Below are positions 33,168 to 39,251 of a DNA stretch of 64,000 nucleotides, one piece after another. The stretch is taken from the NCBI GenBank assembly GCA_963928055.1, contig CAWVDN010000002.1:372001-436000 (forward strand), in the 5' to 3' direction. The notes under the pieces were generated by a model. The model was not told where the DNA came from, ran no database searches, and worked only from the letters and a program-made list of their open reading frames with translations. How positions within the stretch are numbered: position 1 is the stretch's first letter; each line of letters opens with the position of its first letter. Source of the DNA: Scatomonas sp963928055 (GTDB lineage: Bacteria; Bacillota; Clostridia; Lachnospirales; Lachnospiraceae). The translations under genes and the position numbers were made by a program.

Positions 33168-33956
33168 ATGCTTTACTACTGTATTATTGTACTGGTCTGT
33201 CTGGGAGCTTCAGTGATCGGCGCCATCTGCGGCATCGGCGGCGGCGTTATCGTAAAACCGGTCCTGGACAGCATGGGGATCATGAGTGTAGAAACGGTCA
33301 GCTTTTTATCCGGTCTGATGGTCATGAGTATGTCCGTCTATTCCATCGGAAAGACGGTGCTGGCCAAAGAGGTCCGGTTTGACGCCAGAACCGGCATCAT
33401 GCTTTCTCTGGGAGCTGTGGCCGGAGGGCTCATCGGCAAACATGCCTTCGCCCTGATCCAGGCAGCCAGCGACAACCCGGATCAGATCGGCGCCTACCAG
33501 GCAGCCATCCTGTTTGTGCTGACCCTGGGGACCCTGATCTATACCCTGAAAAAAGCTTCTATTCATACCAAAAAATTCACCAACCCCCTGGTGTGCATTG
33601 TCATCGGCATCATCCTGGGACTGCTTTCCTCTTTCCTGGGGATCGGCGGAGGACCCTTTAACCTGGTGTTCCTGTCCTTCTTCTTCTCCATGGATACGAA
33701 AACCGCGGCCCAGAACTCCCTGCTGATCATCATGTTCTCCCAGATCTCCGCCTTTCTGCAGACCATCGCCACCGGATCCGTTCCGGAATTCTCCTGGGGC
33801 CTGCTGATCTGCATGGTAGCTGCCGGGATCGTGGGGGCCGCCCTGGGCAGGGTCTTCAACAAAAAGCTGGACAGCAAAAAAGTGGATAAGCTGTTCTGTA
33901 TTCTGATCGTGATCATTCTGATCATCTGTGTTTATAACTTCTTTAAATACATTTAA
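33168..33956 (+). CDS. TauE/SafE-family permease (putative sulfite/organosulfonate or organic anion exporter)
   Basis: A 262-residue membrane protein with about eight helices in two homologous halves. Each half has a glycine-rich motif: GAICGIGGGVIVKP (about residues 16-29) and SSFLGIGGGPFNL (about residues 152-164). Family members export sulfite, sulfoacetate or other anions. GAGGAGG lies 7 bases before the ATG; an open frame 40 codons longer is rich in Arg and not family-like. It is divergent from the aldolase operon and shares operator site 3. Confidence 0.9.
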   Translation: MLYYCIIVLVCLGASVIGAICGIGGGVIVKPVLDSMGIMSVETVSFLSGLMVMSMSVYSIGKTVLAKEVRFDARTGIMLSLGAVAGGLIGKHAFALIQAASDNPDQIGAYQAAILFVLTLGTLIYTLKKASIHTKKFTNPLVCIVIGIILGLLSSFLGIGGGPFNLVFLSFFFSMDTKTAAQNSLLIIMFSQISAFLQTIATGSVPEFSWGLLICMVAAGIVGAALGRVFNKKLDSKKVDKLFCILIVIILIICVYNFFKYI

Positions 33957-34008
33957 CAGAACGTCTGTCCGCGCCTGCGGGGGCCAGACGCTCCACCCGC
34001 GAAACAAA

Positions 34009-34062
34009 GGAGCCATTGCAAAATAGATGTGAAAAATCATCTATCCGGCAATGGCTCCTCTT
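34009..34062 (+). terminator. Terminator after the TauE-type gene
   Basis: GGAGCCATTGC pairs perfectly with GCAATGGCTCC, with an inner ATAGATG/CATCTAT stem, followed by TCTTTT. Confidence 0.88.
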
Positions 34063-34080
34063 TTACGCAAAAACGCCACA

Positions 34081-34105
34081 AAAAAAACCCTTGAATGATC
34101 AAGGG
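34081..34105 (-). terminator. Terminator of tRNA-Thr
   Basis: CCCTTGA and TCAAGGG form the stem; seven T residues follow on the minus strand, eight bases after the tRNA end. Confidence 0.85.
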
Positions 34106-34112
34106 TTTTGTA

Positions 34113-34185
34113 AGCTGCTGACGAGACTTGAACTCGTGACCTCCGCCTTACCAAGGCGACGCTCTACCACCTGAGCCACAGCAGC
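34113..34185 (-). tRNA. tRNA-Thr (anticodon GGT)
   Basis: The acceptor is GCTGCTG/CAGCAGC, the D-stem GCTC/GAGC, the anticodon stem TCGCC/GGCGG with loop TTGGTAA (anticodon GGT), and the T-arm ACGAG-TTCAAGT-CTCGT. CCA is not encoded. It lies downstream of sigH in the same direction but has its own spacing. Confidence 0.96.
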
Positions 34186-34243
34186 GTTCCGGGAGCGTTC
34201 TGCTCACCACAAGTACAGATTTTAGCAAACTCCTCCCGGAATG

Positions 34244-34843
34244 TCAAGCATTTTTTTCAATTTCCAGGGAACGATTTACTTTTGACCGCATCCGCTGCAG
34301 GGCGTTGTCAATGGATTTCGCCGGTTTCCCCAGGCTTTCCGCGATCTGCAGATAATCCATGCCCCTAAGATACATATCCATTACTTTCTTTTCAAAGGGG
34401 CTTAAGCTGTTCCGGATCTTTTTCTGCAGGATCTCCACCGCCTCCTGGTCCACCAGGATCGTTTCCGGGCTGTCTACCGTCCGCAGCTTGTACTGTCCCT
34501 GATTCTCCTCCAGTTCACTGAAGGAAATGGAGCTGTTCAGAGGGCTGTGCTTTTTCCGGCTGGCCTGCGTCACCGCGGAGTACATCTGCCGGGAAACGCA
34601 CAGGCCGGCAAAGGTCTGAAAGGAGGCCTCCTTGTCCGGCTGATACTCCTGGACCGCCTTAAAAAGCCCCAGCATCCCTTCCTGGAGCAGATCCTCCTGG
34701 TCGCCTCCCGCCAGATACAGCGCTCTGGCCTTCCGGCGTACCAGGGATTTGTACTTCTCCAGAAGATAGTCCGCCACCTCCGGCTCTCCCTGCCGCAGCA
34801 TGCGGATCAGTTCTTCGTCTGAATATCCATCGTACCGTTTCAT
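34244..34843 (-). CDS. sigH: RNA polymerase sigma factor SigH (Spo0H)
   Basis: A 199-residue sigma-70-family factor. Region 2 is at about residues 20-85 (YLLEKYKSLVRRKAR, DQEDLLQEGMLGLFKAVQEY, FQTFAGLCVSRQM) and region 4 at about residues 140-190 (LSPFEKKVMDMYLRGMDYLQIAESLG). The YDGYSDEELI N-terminus and the gene order cysS-mrnC-rlmB-sigH match the Bacillus/Clostridium locus for the early sporulation and stationary-phase sigma factor. It lies one base after rlmB. Confidence 0.95.
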   Translation of the reverse strand: MKRYDGYSDEELIRMLRQGEPEVADYLLEKYKSLVRRKARALYLAGGDQEDLLQEGMLGLFKAVQEYQPDKEASFQTFAGLCVSRQMYSAVTQASRKKHSPLNSSISFSELEENQGQYKLRTVDSPETILVDQEAVEILQKKIRNSLSPFEKKVMDMYLRGMDYLQIAESLGKPAKSIDNALQRMRSKVNRSLEIEKNA

Positions 34844-34844
34844 T

Positions 34845-35594
34845 CTATCCTCTCTGCCTGACGATCTCGTAAGCCAGAACGCCGGCGGCCACCGACGCGT
34901 TTAAAGAGTCTATATCTCCCTTCATGGGAATGGAGGCGGTAAAGTCACATTTTTCCCGGACCAGGCGGCTGACGCCCTCTCCCTCATTGCCGATCACCAG
35001 ACCGATGGGGCCTTTCAGGTCCAGATCATACATCCGGGTCCCGCCCATATCCGCGCACACGAACCAGAGACCCTCCTTTTTCAGCTGCTCGATGGTCTGG
35101 GCCAGATTGGCCACCTTTGCCACCGGGGTATAGTGGACGGCTCCCGCGGAAGCTCTGGCGGCCACGGCGGTGAGCCCCGCGGCTCTGTGCCGGGTGATGA
35201 TCACTCCGTGGGCCCCCGCCAGGTTGGCCGTCCGGATGATCGCTCCCAGATTGTGGGGATCCTCGATGCCGTCCAGAAGGATCAGGAAGGGCGGTTCCCC
35301 TTTCTCCCGGGCCCTTTCCAGGATGTCCTCCACCTCCGCGTACTGGTAGGCCGCCGCCAGGGCAATGACTCCCTGATGATTTCCGGTTTCCGACATCTGG
35401 TTCAGCCTTTCCTTGGTCACGTAGCTCACCACGGTGCCCTGTTTTTTCGCTTCCCGCAGAATGGTCTGGATGGGGCCGTCATGGTTTCCCATCAGCACGT
35501 AAAGCTTGTCTACGGTCCTGCCGGAACGGAAGGCCTCCAGCACCGCGTTCCTGCCTTCCAGTCTGCCTGTATTCTCCTGTTTTTCCCTGTCCAT
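34845..35594 (-). CDS. rlmB: 23S rRNA 2'-O-methyltransferase (TrmH/RlmB family)
   Basis: A 249-residue SPOUT methyltransferase. The N-terminal substrate-binding domain (EGRNAVLEAFRSG) is followed by the knotted catalytic domain with motif 1 GIEDPHNLGAIIRTA (about residue 110), motif 2 IGLVIGNEGEGVSRL (about residue 198) and motif 3 LNASVAAGVLAYE. RlmB methylates G2251 of 23S rRNA. It lies 2 bases after mrnC. Confidence 0.93.
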   Translation of the reverse strand: MDREKQENTGRLEGRNAVLEAFRSGRTVDKLYVLMGNHDGPIQTILREAKKQGTVVSYVTKERLNQMSETGNHQGVIALAAAYQYAEVEDILERAREKGEPPFLILLDGIEDPHNLGAIIRTANLAGAHGVIITRHRAAGLTAVAARASAGAVHYTPVAKVANLAQTIEQLKKEGLWFVCADMGGTRMYDLDLKGPIGLVIGNEGEGVSRLVREKCDFTASIPMKGDIDSLNASVAAGVLAYEIVRQRG

Positions 35595-35596
35595 AT

Positions 35597-36028
35597 TTAT
35601 TCCCGCTCCTCTTCCGGTTCCATGCCCAGTTTGATCAGTTCCAGCATCCGCCGGTAATCCTTCTTCAGATACAGATAGCCCATGACCGCTTCAAAGCCCG
35701 TAGCCCTCCGATAATCCAGGATCCCGGCGTTTTTTGCGGATGTATAGGACTTCGCGTTCCGCCCCCGCTTGTAGATGTGTTCCTCTTCAGGGGTAAAATG
35801 AGGCTCCAGAATCTCCACCATCCGGGACTGGGCCTCGGCTTTCACCAGGCTGCTGGCCCGTCTGTGCAGCTGGTTCACCTGGGTGTGGTGGCGCCTGACC
35901 AGAATGGTGCGGACCACCACCTCATATACCGCGTCCCCGATGTAGGCCAGGGTCAGCGGCGGACACTGCTTCGGATGGATCTCCGGCAGCTGGAAAAGCT
36001 GTTCCAGCCCCGTTATGCTCTCTTCCAT
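35597..36028 (-). CDS. mrnC: Mini-ribonuclease III
   Basis: A 143-residue RNase III-type domain without a dsRNA-binding domain. MrnC trims the ends of the 23S rRNA precursor. The catalytic acid motif is LAYIGDAVYEVVVR (about residues 27-40), and the C-terminal half has YTSAKNAGILDYRRATGFEAVMGYLYL with the second acidic site. It overlaps cysS by 16 bases. Confidence 0.93.
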   Translation of the reverse strand: MEESITGLEQLFQLPEIHPKQCPPLTLAYIGDAVYEVVVRTILVRRHHTQVNQLHRRASSLVKAEAQSRMVEILEPHFTPEEEHIYKRGRNAKSYTSAKNAGILDYRRATGFEAVMGYLYLKKDYRRMLELIKLGMEPEEERE

Positions 36029-37419
36029 TTTACACCTTCCCGGGTGTCTTCCAGAAGGATCCCCTTTTCCAGCAGCTCGTTGCGGATGGCGTCCGCTCTG
36101 GCGAAATCCCTGGCCTTTCTGGCCTCCTGCCTCTGGCGGATCATCTCCTCGATCTCCTCATCCAGGACCTCGGCCTTCCGCTCCGTCTTCAACCCCAGGA
36201 TCCCGCAGAGCTCCTCCAGTTCTTTTCTGAGAATTCCCGCGAACTCCCGGCTTCCCTCCGGGACAGCCTCCGTATTGGCGAATTTCACCAGTTCAAAAAC
36301 CGCGGAGATGGCGTCGGCGGTATTCAAGTCGTCGTCCATCGCTTCCTGGAATTTTTCCCGGAAGCTTTTCATCTCCTGCCGTTTTTCCTTCTCCTGTTCC
36401 AGAAGGCTTTCCTCCGCCGCGGACTGCTCCAGTTCCCGCAGGCGGTCTGCCGCCGTCAGGATCCGCTCCAGCGCGTTCCGGGAGGATTCCATGATCTCGG
36501 CGCTGAAATTCAGCGGACTTCTGTAATGGGCGGACAGCATAAAGAACCGCAGCACCTGCAGATCGTATTTTTCCCCGATCTCCCGCACAGTAAAGAAATT
36601 GCCCAGGGATTTGCTCATTTTCCGGTTATCGATATTCAGGAACGCGTTGTGGAGCCAGTACCGGGCAAAGGGCTTTCCGTTGCAGCACTCGCTCTGGGCG
36701 ATCTCGTTTTCGTGATGGGGGAAGATCAGATCCTCGCCGCCGGCGTGGATATCGATCTCCTCCCCCAGATATTTCTTCGCCATTTCCGAGCACTCGATAT
36801 GCCAGCCGGGGCGGCCGTCGCTCCAGGGCGCCTGCCAGGAAGGCTCCCCCTCCTTCTTGGGTTTCCAGAGGACAAAATCCAGGGGATCTTCCTTCTGATC
36901 CTCCCCGGTCACCTGCAGAGCCCGGTTGCCGGAGCGGAGATCATCCAGGTTCTTGTGGGACAGCTTGCCGTATTCCTTAAACTTTCTGGTGCGGAAATAC
37001 ACCGTCCCGTTGACATTGTAGGCGTAGCCTTTCTCCTCCAGCGTGCGGATCATGTCGATCATGCCCTGGATCTCCTGGGTAGCCTGGGGATGTACCGTGG
37101 CCGGCCGCACGTTCATGGCCTCCATATCCTTTTTGCACTCCTCGATATAGCGGGCGGACACCTGCTCCGCAGGGATCCCCTCCTCCAGGGACCTGGCAAT
37201 GATCTTGTCGTCCACATCCGTAAAATTGGAGACATAGTTCACTTCATAGCCTTTGTATTCCATATATCTCCGGGCAGTATCAAAAACGATCATGGGACGG
37301 GCGTTTCCAATGTGGATCAGGTTGTACACCGTGGGCCCGCAGACGTACATGGTCACCTTTCCCTCCCGCAGCGGGACAAATTCTTCTTTTTTCCTTGTCA
37401 GGGTATTATACAGCTTCAT
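36013..37419 (-). CDS. cysS: Cysteinyl-tRNA synthetase
   Basis: A 468-residue class I synthetase. The zinc Cys is in MYVCGPTVYN (about residue 28) with the other ligands in HIECSEMA and HHENE. The HIGH-like motif is LIHIGNARP (about residue 35), KMSKSLGNF is complete (about residue 266), and an anticodon-binding DALR region follows. It charges tRNA-Cys. Together with cysE it lies downstream of a cysteine T-box, although an IS element now separates them. Confidence 0.97.
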   Translation of the reverse strand: MKLYNTLTRKKEEFVPLREGKVTMYVCGPTVYNLIHIGNARPMIVFDTARRYMEYKGYEVNYVSNFTDVDDKIIARSLEEGIPAEQVSARYIEECKKDMEAMNVRPATVHPQATQEIQGMIDMIRTLEEKGYAYNVNGTVYFRTRKFKEYGKLSHKNLDDLRSGNRALQVTGEDQKEDPLDFVLWKPKKEGEPSWQAPWSDGRPGWHIECSEMAKKYLGEEIDIHAGGEDLIFPHHENEIAQSECCNGKPFARYWLHNAFLNIDNRKMSKSLGNFFTVREIGEKYDLQVLRFFMLSAHYRSPLNFSAEIMESSRNALERILTAADRLRELEQSAAEESLLEQEKEKRQEMKSFREKFQEAMDDDLNTADAISAVFELVKFANTEAVPEGSREFAGILRKELEELCGILGLKTERKAEVLDEEIEEMIRQRQEARKARDFARADAIRNELLEKGILLEDTREGVKWKRA

Positions 37420-38119
37420 CTCGTTTCATTTTCCTTTCCAGCTCTTTTAATTTCTTTCTTCCCGGGCAGTTGCGCAGCTCTGCCTCCAGCTCCAGCACCC
37501 GGTTCACCAGTTCGGTATTTTCTTTCTGGAGCACATTGATATCCTCCTGGACCGGATCCGGCAGATGGCCCTGATCCATGGTCTCCCGGGGGATCTTCTC
37601 ATTGGCACGCTTCACGATCCTTCCCGGGATCCCCACCACGGTGCAGTTGGGCGGGACCTCCTCCAGGACGACGCTTCCGGCGCCGATCTTGGCATTTTCC
37701 CCTACGGTGAAAGATCCCAGGAGCTTGGCCCCCGCGCTGACCATGACATTGTCGCAGAGGGTAGGATGGCGTTTCCCGGTTTCCTTTCCGGTTCCTCCCA
37801 GAGTCACCCCCTGATACAGCGTCACATTGTCCCCGATCACCGCCGTCTCGCCGATGACGACGCCTGCGCCGTGATCGATAAACAGGCCTTTTCCGATCCG
37901 GGCCCCCGGGTGGATCTCGATGCCCCATTTTCGGGCTGCCCTCTGAGAGATCTTCCTGGCTCTGTAAAAATGGCCCTTTTCATACAGTTTATGTGCTTTC
38001 CGGTATTTGCGCAAGACCCAGAAATATGGATACAGCAAAACCTCTCTGGGAGATTTAATGGCCGGATCCCGTTCCCGGATCACCTGAAATTCTTCCCGGA
38101 CCTCCTGAAAAAATCCCAT
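37406..38119 (-). CDS. cysE: Serine O-acetyltransferase
   Basis: CysE makes O-acetylserine for cysteine synthesis. The 237-residue protein has an N-terminal helical domain and a left-handed beta-helix of hexapeptide repeats from about residue 70 (IHPGARIGKGLFIDHGAGVV, with the catalytic Asp-His). GTGKETGKRHPTL and the GAGSVVLEEVPPN end of the helix follow. The C-terminus ends in a Lys/Glu-rich coiled-coil-like tail, longer than the minimal SrpH/CysE form. AAGGAGG lies 8 bases before the ATG. It overlaps cysS by 14 bases. Confidence 0.95.
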   Translation of the reverse strand: MGFFQEVREEFQVIRERDPAIKSPREVLLYPYFWVLRKYRKAHKLYEKGHFYRARKISQRAARKWGIEIHPGARIGKGLFIDHGAGVVIGETAVIGDNVTLYQGVTLGGTGKETGKRHPTLCDNVMVSAGAKLLGSFTVGENAKIGAGSVVLEEVPPNCTVVGIPGRIVKRANEKIPRETMDQGHLPDPVQEDINVLQKENTELVNRVLELEAELRNCPGRKKLKELERKMKRDEAV

Positions 38120-38156
38120 AGCACCACCTCCTTGGCTGCTCTGTCAAAAGTCAAGA

Positions 38157-38358
38157 CCACCCGCTTAGCGGGTGGCTTGTTCTGCCCCTATAAGGGGCTA
38201 TTACCTGCTTGCGCCTGGAAGGCGCACCGAAGGCCTGCCAACTGCACCACATTCTCAGCTGCCCCTTTCAGGGGCATTTTCAGTGCTTCCTTATTCCGGC
38301 ACAGCCCCAAAAGGGGCTTGCTGGTTTGCTTTGTTTTCCTACTACCACTCCAAGTGGT
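38157..38358 (-). repeat. Run of six short stem-loops after tnpA
   Basis: Between the tnpA stop and the element end are six compact perfect hairpins, at 38157-38175, 38184-38198, 38211-38225, 38261-38275, 38304-38317 and 38344-38358. Three of them share GCCCC/GGGGC arms. The terminal one is the IS end hairpin; the others are extra. Confidence 0.8.
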
Positions 38359-38832
38359 TTATTTCTTGTTTTTCTTCACCGGCTCACCCGTAAACGGGTC
38401 AATATACTCTACGAACGACATCTGATCATATTCTAAATCCTCTTTTAGTTGATTCTGTATATACGTTTTGATTGCAGATGTATTTTTCCCTACAGTATCT
38501 ACATAATATCCCCGACACCAAAAATGCCTGTTTCCATACTTGTACTTTAAATTCGCATGCTTTTCAAATATCATCAACGAACTTTTCCCTTTTAAGTACC
38601 CTACAATTTCTGATACTGAATATTTCGGTGGGATTCTTACCAGCATATGGATATGATCGCTACAGCATTCTGCCTCGATAATTTCTATTCCTTTTCTTTT
38701 ACATAATGTTCCCAGTATTTGTCCCACATCCGCTTTTATGTCTTTATAGATTACTTGACGGCGATACTTTGGTGCAAAAACAATATGATACTTGCATTCC
38801 CATTTTGTATGAGCTAAACTGTTTTTGTCCAT
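38359..38832 (-). CDS. tnpA: IS200-type Y1 transposase TnpA
   Basis: A 157-residue HUH single-strand transposase. The HUH pair is in CCSDHIHMLVRIPP (about residues 60-73), and the nucleophilic Tyr lies in the WCRGYYVDTVGKN segment (about residues 113-125). The typical WECKYHIVFAPKYRR opening is present. It nicks and joins single-stranded IS ends. The ATG at 38832 is preferred, with AGGAGG about 8 bases upstream. The frame is full-length with no stops, so the protein may be active. Confidence 0.93.
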   Translation of the reverse strand: MDKNSLAHTKWECKYHIVFAPKYRRQVIYKDIKADVGQILGTLCKRKGIEIIEAECCSDHIHMLVRIPPKYSVSEIVGYLKGKSSLMIFEKHANLKYKYGNRHFWCRGYYVDTVGKNTSAIKTYIQNQLKEDLEYDQMSFVEYIDPFTGEPVKKNKK

Positions 38833-38965
38833 TCTTTGGACCTCCTGTGCTATTTTATTTGTGGTTTGCAGACCCACTTTTATTCTAGCACAGGAGCTCA
38901 TACTTACATCTAAAGATCTGCCCTCCCCCTGCATAGCAGGGGGTTTATTTTTACTGTGACACAAC

Positions 38966-39216
38966 AAAAAGGAGAACTCTGTCTTAACATAAAGACGGAG
39001 TTCTCCGCGGTTCCACTTTATTTGAAAACGATGTGTTTTCCTCTCAGGCGCTTAACGGGCGCAAAGCGTGCCGGAGTACTGTTCTTTCATCCGGCCGGCT
39101 CCGGGATGCACTTTCACAGATCGTAACGTCAGACCGCTCTCAGCCGGCGGCGGTCCTCTCTGTCCGCGTCCGTTCTCTGCTACTCTATCCCTTCCAGGCC
39201 TTTTGCTTTCTTCACA
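38966..39216 (-). promoter_or_regulatory. Cysteine T-box leader with terminator
   Basis: On the minus strand Stem I has AGAGAGGACC and GCTGAGAGCGG. The specifier loop contains TGC (Cys) in AAAGTGCATCC, and the T-box itself is TGGAACCGCGG at 39005-39015. The intrinsic terminator is a long GGAGAACTC/GAGTTCTCC stem at 38971-39006 followed by TTTTT at 38966-38970. Uncharged tRNA-Cys should pair with the specifier and T-box and permit read-through. The normal targets, cysE-cysS, are now 850 bases downstream beyond an IS element. Confidence 0.93.
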
Positions 39217-39222
39217 CTCCCT

Positions 39223-39251
39223 AGTCTATGCACAATCCGCCCATTTGTCAA
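39223..39251 (-). promoter_or_regulatory. Promoter of the cysteine T-box transcript
   Basis: TTGACA (perfect), a 17-base spacer and TAGACT on the minus strand. The -35 box overlaps the stop codon of the upstream P-type ATPase gene. Predicted start is near 39216. Confidence 0.75.

Larger units (their letters stand above)
38150..38955 (-). mobile_element. IS200/IS605-family element (tnpA only)
   Basis: The element is a single HUH transposase gene between two terminal hairpins: CCACCCGC-TTA-GCGGGTGG at 38157-38175 and CCCCCTGC-ATA-GCAGGGGG at 38925-38943. As expected for IS200/IS605 there are no inverted terminal repeats or target duplication, so the ends are approximate. No tnpB is present. 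It sits between the T-box terminator and cysE, in the same orientation as cysE. Confidence 0.82.

Noticed and set aside
19021..33956. The sugar locus considered as a standard sulfoquinovose (sulfo-EMP or sulfo-transaldolase) cluster
   Set aside because: No sulfoquinovosidase, sulfofructose transaldolase or sulfolactaldehyde dehydrogenase/reductase is seen, while nagA and AgaS-like genes point to amino sugars.
38157..38358. The run of short hairpins considered as a CRISPR array or an omega RNA
   Set aside because: Repeats are only 14-19 bases, not identical, without regular spacers, and neither cas genes nor tnpB are present.
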